From positions 7,771,380 through 7,835,379 of the forward strand of contig JAZAYU010000010.1 in assembly GCA_038501625.1 (NCBI GenBank): a stretch of DNA of 64,000 nucleotides, given 5' to 3'. This document shows, piece after piece, positions 21,533 to 30,085 of this stretch (within the stretch, counting starts at the first letter, position 1; every line of letters starts with the position of its first letter). The notes below the pieces were generated by a model. The model was not told the origin of the DNA. It did no database searches and was given only the letters and a program-made list of their open reading frames with translations. Position numbers and translations under genes: made by a program. The DNA is from Corbicula japonica. Its lineage: Eukaryota; Mollusca; Bivalvia; Venerida; Cyrenidae.

Positions 21533-21650
21533 ATTGTTTTAAGCAACTTTTACCCCAATTCATAAAAATGTTGAACATGCAACCCAGAATAAAACAGTTT
21601 AGAAATGTACTTTTTTAAAAACCGACATGTCAAAATATACAGTAGACCTG

Positions 21651-21797
21651 GTGCCAAGGTAATAAAACTGAGATTAGAAACCAGTCTTAAATCTCAAGCA
21701 TCTGATTGGCTGAAATGGCGACGTGTCGACATTTCAGCCAATCAGATGCTTGAGATTTGAGATTGGTTTCCATGCTCCGTTTTATAACCTTAGGCAC
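21651..21797. mobile_element. Hairpin MITE copy, near full length
   Basis: From GTGCCAAGGTAATAAAACTG to ACCTTAGGCAC, 147 bp. Both arms carry ctcaagcatctgattggctg and its inverse, centred on gcgacgtgtcgac. Confidence 0.85.
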
Positions 21798-21815
21798 TGA
21801 AGTGCCATGGTGTTG

Positions 21816-21850
21816 GGTTCTGTAGCCGAGTGGACTAAGGCGTTGGTACT
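21816..21850 (+). repeat. tRNA-derived SINE head fragment
   Basis: TAGCCGAGTGG (21823-21833) is a perfect A-box match, followed by ACTAAGGCG as in Ser/Leu tRNAs. No B box follows before the MITE at 21886, so it is a truncated fragment and not a tRNA gene. Confidence 0.4.
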
Positions 21851-21885
21851 TACTGGTTTACTGGTATTCATTAATACATTTTAGT

Positions 21886-22128
21886 TTAACCCTTTCCTCC
21901 ATATATACACATTTTTTACGCATGTGCGACCAGTGTAGATCCAGAGTAGCCGGCACATTCCGACCGTCTGATCAGGATCTGCACTGGTCGCATTTTGGTC
22001 AGAAATAACCTTATTGATCTAATAGCCAACCGTTTAGATCCTGATCAGACGGCACGGATGTGCCGGCTGATCTGGATCTAAACTGTTCGACCACGCAATA
22101 AAGGTGTGTCTGTGGAGGAAAGGGTTAA
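21886..22128. mobile_element. TTAA-flanked MITE, best-preserved copy
   Basis: 243 bp from TTAACCCTTTCCTCCATATA to TGGAGGAAAGGGTTAA. TTAA duplication plus CCC...GGG ends are the piggyBac-type pattern. Two internal inverted pairs (gtgtagatccag / ctggatcta and ctgatcaggatc / gatcctgatcag) let it fold into nested hairpins. Confidence 0.88.
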
Positions 22129-24373
22129 ATAAACAATGATTTGGACTCTTTTCTGTTACATTTCCTATAGTGAAATCATTTATTTCCGTGGAGTATTAAT
22201 TTTCGTGAATTACGAGGACAGATCAATCCTCGAGTCTAAAGTCTCAACTAGATATAAAATTAAATTATAGTTTAAGATCCTATTAATTCTATACGAACTA
22301 CATCAGAATTCATCAATAATCAAAATCTAAACGTAAAGCAGTAAAATCTATTCATATGTAATTATTTGTTGTTTAAATTTGCTTTAAATTTTAAGTACGG
22401 TTTTCAAACTTTAAGTAGATAACCACGAATTTAAAAACCCACGATAATGCCCTTTTACTGAAAATCACGAAATTGTATGCCCATGAAAATAGATGCTTTC
22501 GCAATAATCGTATAGTACATTACGAATATATTTGCAATTGTAAGCTGTTAATATACTAAAGGATTTAATATAAATCTAATAACTAGCGCGAGTTGAAACA
22601 GTGACAATGACAATGTTGGAATGATACGCTCTCTGGTCACCGATATAAACAAAATATTGTACATTTAATAGGCCGCGTTTAAACTGCCTATTCACAGTTC
22701 AGGGTTAAATACATTGTACATCAATGTCTCAGTGGAGGCAAATATTAATTATATACTATATAATGCCTGAAAATGAAAATGAGCGAAGTTCGCAGAACGT
22801 TTTGACTAATCAGTACACATGTTGACGAATTGTACTGCGTAAGTATAACGCTATAACAATTTGCACTCGTACGTTGAATATATAAGACTAATACATCACA
22901 GATACTTTTTACAGGTCTTACAGTTTATATTGTAAATTTTGATATTTAAAAACAATTAAGATTATTGCGACCATGCACCTTTAACACTGATGTAAGAAGT
23001 ACGAGCATTAAATACATTTTACTGACAAAAACAAAACAAAACAAAATGCATAACGTCTTACCTTGAATATTATACTTTCCATCAAGCAACTAACAAGTTA
23101 ACCTCACCTTACAGAATACAGTGTTACATTGATAACAGTATTCAGTCAGTTATAAATTTTAATCAGAGATCAGCTGTGACCAAACATGACCTTAACCCTC
23201 ATCTACGTTTCATTTCAAGGCTGATAAACTATTAGCCTGCACTCTGGACAGGCGATTAACTAATGTGTTTTATGAATTTTCCAACTTTTTATCTTGGGCC
23301 AGTCTACAACTCTCCCTAACCTTGAACATAAAAGTACAGACATCTAATTCAAAGCAGCAGGATAGAAACTAGACTGGCTACAATAACCATTTATTATGAT
23401 GTATAACAAGAAAAGTATAACGCACACGTATTATACCAATCTCACGAAAGTCCGATCTTACAAAATAGCGTAGCGGTTTTTAGGAAATGATTTTAATCAG
23501 ATTGATATAAAACAGGGAAAGCATGTAATGGGAATGGAAAAGTTAATACATGTCTACCACTTTTTTTTAATTTAAAAATAAATAAAACAGTTAAAAATAT
23601 ACATGTATATCATATTCATTGTAAAAAACTTTTAACTTAATAAAAAGAATTTCCACCGTAAACAAATTTGTTGTGGTGTTTTCTAAATCAACTGTGCATC
23701 CAAGTTATTTTTTATTTATTCCTCTGACAAAGGTAACATTACATATTTGTAATGTGTGCCGTATTATAAGCTATAGATTTATTGATACATGAAATTTCAT
23801 AACAAATATAAAACGATCGTTTGTATAGCTGAAAACTAGGTTAATAACTGATATGAAGGCAAAATTTGTTACTTGTTTGTCTTATTAATATTTTAATGCG
23901 TGTCTTAAGGACAGTCATCATTTCACGTTCATAGATAAAAAAGAAGATTATCAAAATCTCTCTATCTGCAAAACACCGTCCAATGACACTTTGCACTAAC
24001 AAATGTTATTACTTTATCTTCATTTTAGAACTGTTCTAAAATTCCCAAAAATTCTATTTACATTCTATTTATGTAAATTGAATTTTAGAGAATTTTTAGG
24101 TCTTGCTTTTTTCTTTAATGTTCTTGCTTTCTTTACGTATGTAAAATGAAGGTATGTACATTAATAACGTTAATTTGTGCAAAGTTTTATGTAACTGCAT
24201 TTTGCCGTTACAGAGATTTTGATAATTTATTTTTTTTTACCGATGACAATGCAATGACGACTGAAGACGGCCATTAAAATATGTTCGTTCTACTTTTTGG
24301 CGTGAAATAGTCAGGTAGCTTCTCGCCTTTTGTTTTCCCTTTAATGTTTGCATTAATTGACTATTGCATTTCT
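22129..24373. other. 2.2 kb without recognisable gene
   Basis: AT-rich sequence with only short chance frames. It has a decayed TTTCGTG-rich repeat (about 22173-22490) and no splice-supported coding. It ends at the target site of the LTR element. Confidence 0.5.
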
Positions 24374-24377
24374 AACC
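24374..24377. repeat. Target-site duplication AACC, left copy
   Basis: AACC directly precedes the TG of the 5' LTR and recurs at 33391-33394 directly after the CA of the 3' LTR. A 4-bp duplication is the usual size for gypsy-type integrases. Confidence 0.85.
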
Positions 24378-24885
24378 TGTAACAAAATAGGGGTCAAAAT
24401 AGGGGTCAGGACATTAATATTTTGGTATGAACAAGTTTAAACTGTTAGTAATTCACCTCTTTAATACCGTAACACTTTTGTTGCCTCTCTGATAGTAGCA
24501 ATGCTAATTTACCTGGAGAATAATTTTCCCAGAATTATCATTGGCTATCACTGGCAGATTAAACAAGTCTGCTAGAGAGCGTCTACCTGTCAATCAAATT
24601 TTGAACAGGTACATAACACCTGGCAGGCCTCGGAAAGTTGAGAGTTTCGTAGAGTTTTTCGAAGAATAAGTTTTGGGGTTTGATCTGGAAAGCTAGTCAT
24701 GAAGAAGTTTAGTTTTGGGTTAGATCTAGAAAAGTTGTCTTAGAAAGTTTTGGGTACTTAAATAAGAATCGCGGAATATTTTGGATGGGCTAGTAGTAAC
24801 TTATAGAAGTAATAAACGGTAGAAACAGGACAGTGTTCTTTTATTCAAAACCCACTATACGATCAAGGACAAATAAAGTGCTACA
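24378..24885 (+). repeat. 5' LTR
   Basis: 508 bp, TGTAAC...CTACA, with TGTA/TACA inverted ends. A direct repeat aaaataggggtc occurs near the start. TATA-like TTAAATAAG is near 24758, and AATAAA signals are at 24811 and 24872. It should hold promoter and poly(A) functions for the element. Confidence 0.95.
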
Positions 24886-24901
24886 AGACGTAATTCTATT
24901 T

Positions 24902-24919
24902 TGGTGCCGTGACCAGGAT
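24902..24919 (+). promoter_or_regulatory. Primer-binding site, tRNA-His-like
   Basis: TGGTGCCGTGACCAGGAT is complementary to a tRNA 3' end reading TCACGGCACCA, which resembles the acceptor of animal tRNA-His. It begins 16 nt after the LTR, farther than usual. The tRNA identity is from memory of the family, not a search. Confidence 0.6.
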
Positions 24920-24954
24920 TTGTCGACTGTTTTGTCGCGACCAACTGACACTAT

Positions 24955-25030
24955 AAAATGCTGGACATTATCGTGTAAATCGTAAAATGCTGGACATTGT
25001 CGTGTAAATCGTGAAATGCTGGACATTGTT
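24955..25030 (+). repeat. 29-bp leader repeat, 2.6 copies
   Basis: Units start at 24955, 24984 and 25013, each beginning aaaatgctggacatt or gaaatgctggacatt and followed by cgtgtaaatcgt in the first two. They lie between the primer site and gag, where packaging or translation signals sit in retroelements. Confidence 0.85.
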
Positions 25031-25075
25031 CATTTTAGTTTCTAATAAACCTGGATAGCTGTATCTACTACAACC

Positions 25076-25081
25076 GTGAGT
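25076..25081 (+). promoter_or_regulatory. Candidate splice donor for env mRNA
   Basis: GTGAGT 28 nt before the gag ATG is a consensus donor. Paired with the acceptor at 30158-30159 it would remove gag and pol and place the env ATG first. The pairing is inference. Confidence 0.45.
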
Positions 25082-25103
25082 ACGCTTTTATACTCTAGCA
25101 AAT

Positions 25104-25994
25104 ATGGCAGAACAAGAAGAATTTGTTAACATTTTTCGGTCTTTAGGGGATAAATTGACGGGATTATCAACCACTATGGGTGCACAAGGGGTTGCCAAGG
25201 TTGTTCCTTCTTTTGATGGGGATAGTAAACAATTTAAAGAATGGATCAAAAGTATTGAAAAGTATGCTCTCTTGGTTGGCATGACCCAAGATAGTATCAA
25301 ATTAGTGGCATATCAAGCAAGTAAGGGTCCCGTAGGTGATTTTCTTAAAAGATATTTGGACGCTAATCCAAACGCTACATGGCCCGAAGTTAAAACTGAA
25401 CTGCAAGCTAGATTTGCAGAGGTGGTTGATCCGCAACATGCACTCTTACTGTTGCGTAAAGTAGTCCAAAAGAAAAATGAAACTGTTCAAGTATATGCAG
25501 AAAGGTTAATTGCACTGGGCGAGGATGCATTTGAAGGCCAACCGGCCGCTGTCCAAGACAATCAACTTATTGGCTGTTTCATTGATGGTCTTTTTGAGGA
25601 TTCAATGAAACTTAAGGTCATGAGAACTAATCCGCGTACTTTGCAAGAGGCTATTCAAGTTGCCACAAATGAACAAAATTTGTTTAAACGTTTTCAATTG
25701 CGCACTGGCCATAATCTGCAACTTTCACATGACGAACCAAGACATGAACCTATGGACATAGGACACTTTAGAAAACAACAATGTTACTATTGCAAAAAGT
25801 ACGGTCATGTTCAAAAAGACTGTAAAAAGAAAAAGCGAGAAGTTAGTACTGTAACTGAGACTAAAGATAAACCAAAGCGCAAGTCAATTGACCGCACAAA
25901 GCTTGTTTGTTTTCGTTGTCAACAAATTGGTCATTTTGCAAGTGAATGTAAAAACAAACCAAGTCAGTCAAACGATACCGCTCCTCACATGTAG
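25104..25994 (+). CDS. gag: Gag polyprotein
   Basis: 296 residues. Residues about 35-205 resemble the retrotransposon Gag capsid domain (PSFDGDSKQFKEWIKSIEKY, then WPEVKTELQARFAE). Two CCHC zinc knuckles follow: C227-YYCKKYGHVQKD-C240 and C269-FRCQQIGHFASE-C282, separated by a Lys-rich linker, for RNA packaging. The stop at 25992-25994 lies inside the open pol frame, which is offset by -1. It is the first ATG frame after the leader repeats. The gene is intact and should form the particle shell. Confidence 0.93.
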   Translation: MAEQEEFVNIFRSLGDKLTGLSTTMGAQGVAKVVPSFDGDSKQFKEWIKSIEKYALLVGMTQDSIKLVAYQASKGPVGDFLKRYLDANPNATWPEVKTELQARFAEVVDPQHALLLLRKVVQKKNETVQVYAERLIALGEDAFEGQPAAVQDNQLIGCFIDGLFEDSMKLKVMRTNPRTLQEAIQVATNEQNLFKRFQLRTGHNLQLSHDEPRHEPMDIGHFRKQQCYYCKKYGHVQKDCKKKKREVSTVTETKDKPKRKSIDRTKLVCFRCQQIGHFASECKNKPSQSNDTAPHM

Positions 25995-28900
25995 AAGCCG
26001 GTGAGAGGAGTCAAAAGCAAAGCATACCTACTCGTAGCATTTCAATAAATTCTAATCCGAATTCTTGTTTGATTAGGGTTCAAAAACAAAAATATAGGGC
26101 ACTTATTGACTCAGGAGCTGATGTTTCACTTTTACATCGTGATGTTTATGATAAACTCAAAGAGAAACCTAAATTGGATAGGAAACGTAAGGTTTATCTG
26201 CAGACTGTAACAGGTGGACAATTATTTTGCGATGGTAGTATTGCATTAAATTTTGAAATAGGTACTGTCAAAATGAGCCATATTTTCTATGTTGTCAGAG
26301 AAATGAACCGAAAAGTTATTTTAGGAAAAGATTGGTTACTTAAAAATGGTGTTCGTGTCTATTATGATTTAGGTTGCATAAGAGTTGATGGTAAATACAT
26401 CCCACTTCAGGAGGACATACATATTTCTTCTGTTGTCCGACTTCAAAATAAAGTTAAGTTGCCTCCTCAAACATCTGTTATTTGTAAATGTAAGGTTAGA
26501 GATCACCCGGAACTTCAGACGGACCAACTTTATGAAATCACAGCGATTGATAATGGTTTCTTAGGTTTCGAACCAGGTGTTCTAGTAACAAATTCAATTT
26601 CAAAATTAAGAACAAATAGGGTCGTCCCAGTCGTAATTGTAAACACTACCAACAAACTTTTCACTTTAAGAAAAGGATGCCCTGTTGCAAAAGTAGATAA
26701 AATATTAGAAAGTAACATTTCTAGTATTTCCAAATCTCCTGCTGAGACACATTCAAGATCTGACTTTGAGAATATTGATGTTCCTGATGAATATAAACCA
26801 AAATTAGTGAAATTATTAGAACGCAATGCAGATCTCTTTGCTCAAAAAGATTCCGATTTAAGTCACACTGATATCGTCAAAATGAAAATTGATACCGGAG
26901 ATCATCCGCCAATAAAACTGAAACCTTATAGAACGCCATTGAATAATCGTAAAATTGTTGATGAGGCAATTGATGAAATGTTAGATGCCAAAATTATTTC
27001 TAGAAGCAGGTCACCATGGAGCTTCCCAGTTGTCATTGTAGATAAAAAGGATGGCTCAAAACGTTTCTGTGTTGATTTTCGTGCTTTAAATAAAATCACC
27101 AAACCAAATTCCTATCCACTTCCTGTAATTGATGATTTGTTGTCGCTTTTAGGCAAAGCAAGATTCTTTAGTAGTCTAGACCTCAAATCAGGTTATTGGC
27201 AAGTTGCCATGGATGAAGCTGACAAAGAGAAGACCGCGTTTTGTACGTTTAAAGGCTTATTTCACTTTAACGTAATGCCCTTTGGACTTACTAATGCACC
27301 TGCTATATTCCAAGAGCTTATGGGCACCGTCCTCAATGGCCTGACTGAGTTTGCAACTGCATATCTCGATGACATCTTAATTTTCTCAAGCACGTTAGAA
27401 GAACATCTTTTGCACATTCAAACTGTCTTCAATAGGCTTAGACAGCATCGTCTAAAGCTTAAACTAAAGAAATGCAATTTTCTTAAAGCAGAAACCAATT
27501 ATTTAGGTTTTGTTATCAATGCCGAAGGTATCAAACCTGATGCAAAGAAAGTTGAGGTTATTAAATCTCTTCCCCCGCCAACCAATGTAAAACAAGTCCG
27601 AAGCTTTATTGGCATGTGTAGTTATTACAGAAGATTTATACCAAAATTTTCTGAGATAGCACAACCAATAATATCTCTCACACGCAAGTATGCAAAATTC
27701 AAATGGGACATAAATTGTCAACAGGCATTTGACACACTGAAACATAAATTGGCAGTTGTACCTATGTTAGGTTACCCAGACATAGATAAACCGTACATTT
27801 TGTATACAGATGCAAGCAATGATTGCATTGGTGCATGTTTGACACAACCCATTGATGACCAAAGTGACTGTATTCCTAATGTAAGGAATGAAAAACCAAT
27901 TTATTATTTGTCCCATCGGTTGAGTGAAACTCAGACTCGTTGGTCAACGATTGAAAAAGAAGCATTTGCAATTTACTATGCCCTACAAAAATTAGATACT
28001 TACCTTCACAATGCAAGTTTTACTATTAGGACTGACCATAAACCGTTAAAATACATTTTGGAAAGTCCTATGCAAAACAAGAAGATTCAGTTATGGGCTT
28101 TGAGCATAGCTGGCTATAACTGCAAGGTTGAGTACGTTGCAGGTACGGACAACTCAGTAGCAGACTTGTTGTCTCGTATGCCGTCAAGTGCTATGACTCA
28201 TGATGAGATTGACTGTGATCCTGACATTAATGGCAACACCTATGAAATTAATGTCTTGAATTCAAACAGGTTCTGTCCTGATGATCTAATGGGATGTCGG
28301 GTCGATCAAACAGATTCTTTCATTAAACCTACATTGCCAGACATTGACATGGTGGCAGAGCAAGACAAAGATGAAATTTTGTCTGAAATAAAGATAGGTT
28401 TAAAAACTGACAAATTGTCACATAACCTTGCTAGTAGATACGTGATCCATGACAATATCCTTTATTTCATTTCAAATGTCGATTCTGATCCAATTTTGAG
28501 ACTGTGTATACCATCACATTTAAAAATGCACGTGATTCAACAATATCATGATTTAAATGGACATGTTGGAACCGATCTCACTTATAATACAATCAAACAA
28601 AAATATTATTGGCCAAACATGTACAAAGAACTCTTAAATTATGTTTCAAGTTGTATCACTTGCCAAACACGGAATCTGACAAAAATTAAAGCTCCTTTAC
28701 AAGAAACTGACATACCACCATATGCATTTGCAAAAATTGCACTTGATGTTTCTGGACCGTATCCTACTTCACTTTCAGGCAACAAATATATCGTGAGTTT
28801 TATTGACCTATATTCCGGATATCCTGAGGCATTTGCAGTACCAGATAAATCTGCCGATACAATTGTGCACTTGCTTATCGATGAAATATTTCCTCGATAT

Positions 28901-30085
28901 GGCACTGTACTAGAACTGCTGATGGATAATGGAACTGAGAATGTCAATAGGAAAATGAAAGAAACTCTAAATTACCTGCGTATCAAAATGATTCTCACTA
29001 CATTCTTTAGGCCCCAAAGTAACGGCAAAATTGAAAGGTACCACCGCGTATTGGTAGATATAATGAGTAAAAAACTCAAGGACAATTTAAACACATGGGA
29101 TATTCATCTAAATCAGACATTGGCAGCTATTCGTTTTAGCGTAAGTGACGCTTCAAAATTTTCACCATTCTTTCTTTTGTTTAACCGTGATGTTGTTTTG
29201 CCTCTTGATAACATTCTTAAACCCAGGCGAAAATATACAGGTGAAGATTTACATCAGATTGCCCTAGAACAGCAACACAAAGCTTTTCTTCAGGTACACC
29301 AAAATCTTAAAGCTTCTAGGCGAAGGCATATTAAACATGCAAACAAAAATACGTCATTAGTCAAGTTTGAAATTGGAGATGCAGTTTACTATAAAAATTT
29401 TCAAAGAAAAAGTAAACTTGAATCTAAATGGAAACCATTTTATCGCATTATTCAACAAACATCACCTGTCACATATGTAATTAAAAATCAGTTAAATGGC
29501 TCTACAACTAAAGTGCATGCTGAACAAATTCGCTTAGCAAATGTAGATGAATGGCAAATCCCTGTAGACCAAAGTAATCGTCCTCTAAGATCTACACAAT
29601 ATGTTGTACCTCCTGTCAGTAACGAATCAAGTTCTTCCGACACGAATGACGAAGAAAATATCCCATTAGCACAGTTAGCCCAAAAATACCGCAAACAAAG
29701 AGAAAATTCAGATAACGAATCTGACATACCGCTGATGGAGTTGAAAAGAAGAATAAATGAACGGGATAATCATGACCATTATTCCTCTGAAAATGGATCT
29801 GATTCTGACAGTTATTTTTCTTCTCGATCAACTACACCTGTTTTGCAGTCATTAAACATAAATGGAACTTCTGTTTTCCCAGATAAAACAGTGAATGAAA
29901 CCTGTGTTATTTCCGATAACACTGTAAATGAGGCATCTATTGCTTCTGAGAATACAAATAAAGAAGCGTCTGTTATCAACGGTAAGATTAGGCCAGCTGT
30001 TGTAAATTGTAAACAGCAACACCCTAAGATAACCAGACGTGAGAAGATGAAGAATTTATTGGACGCATTGAGTGGTTTGCTTTAA
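25952..30085 (+). CDS. pol: Pol polyprotein: protease, reverse transcriptase, RNase H, integrase
   Basis: The frame is open from 25952 and overlaps gag by 43 nt in the -1 frame. It has no early ATG, so it is most likely made by frameshifting. Numbering from the codon at 26069: aspartic protease LIDSGADVS (D14); reverse transcriptase with D371 in SSLDLKSGYWQVA and the YLDD box at 432-435 (27362); RNase H with D581, E629 and D656; integrase zinc finger H...HVGTD...C-ITC near 827-866; and integrase D893, D953, E989, which keeps the D-x(35)-E spacing. A GPY/F-like module follows around 1140, then a Ser/Asn-rich tail. The stop TAA shares its last base with the env ATG. No internal stop was seen, so the enzyme set looks functional. 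Confidence 0.95.
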   Translation, partial: KQTKSVKRYRSSHVEAGERSQKQSIPTRSISINSNPNSCLIRVQKQKYRALIDSGADVSLLHRDVYDKLKEKPKLDRKRKVYLQTVTGGQLFCDGSIALNFEIGTVKMSHIFYVVREMNRKVILGKDWLLKNGVRVYYDLGCIRVDGKYIPLQEDIHISSVVRLQNKVKLPPQTSVICKCKVRDHPELQTDQLYEITAIDNGFLGFEPGVLVTNSISKLRTNRVVPVVIVNTTNKLFTLRKGCPVAKVDKILESNISSISKSPAETHSRSDFENIDVPDEYKPKLVKLLERNADLFAQKDSDLSHTDIVKMKIDTGDHPPIKLKPYRTPLNNRKIVDEAIDEMLDAKIISRSRSPWSFPVVIVDKKDGSKRFCVDFRALNKITKPNSYPLPVIDDLLSLLGKARFFSSLDLKSGYWQVAMDEADKEKTAFCTFKGLFHFNVMPFGLTNAPAIFQELMGTVLNGLTEFATAYLDDILIFSSTLEEHLLHIQTVFNRLRQHRLKLKLKKCNFLKAETNYLGFVINAEGIKPDAKKVEVIKSLPPPTNVKQVRSFIGMCSYYRRFIPKFSEIAQPIISLTRKYAKFKWDINCQQAFDTLKHKLAVVPMLGYPDIDKPYILYTDASNDCIGACLTQPIDDQSDCIPNVRNEKPIYYLSHRLSETQTRWSTIEKEAFAIYYALQKLDTYLHNASFTIRTDHKPLKYILESPMQNKKIQLWALSIAGYNCKVEYVAGTDNSVADLLSRMPSSAMTHDEIDCDPDINGNTYEINVLNSNRFCPDDLMGCRVDQTDSFIKPTLPDIDMVAEQDKDEILSEIKIGLKTDKLSHNLASRYVIHDNILYFISNVDSDPILRLCIPSHLKMHVIQQYHDLNGHVGTDLTYNTIKQKYYWPNMYKELLNYVSSCITCQTRNLTKIKAPLQETDIPPYAFAKIALDVSGPYPTSLSGNKYIVSFIDLYSGYPEAFAVPDKSADTIVHLLIDEIFPRYGTVLELLMDNGTENVNRKMKETLNYLRIKMILTTFFRPQSNGKIERYHRVLVDIMSKKLKDNLNTWDIHLNQTLAAIRFSVSDASKFSPFFLLFNRDVVLPLDNILKPRRKYTGEDLHQIALEQQHKAFLQVHQNLKASRRRHIKHANKNTSLVKFEIGDAVYYKNFQRKSKLESKWKPFYRIIQQTSPVTYVIKNQLNGSTTKVHAEQIRLANVDEWQIPVDQSNRPLRSTQYVVPPVSNESSSSDTNDEENIPLAQLAQKYRKQRENSDNESDIPLMELKRRINERDNHDHYSSENGSDSDSYFSSRSTTPVLQSLNINGTSVFPDKTVNETCVISDNTVNEASIASENTNKEASVINGKIRPAVVNCKQQHPKITRREKMKNLLDALSGLL

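Noticed and set aside
21816..21850. A tRNA gene
   Set aside because: Only the A-box half is present. There is no B box or acceptor stem, so it is scored as a SINE fragment.
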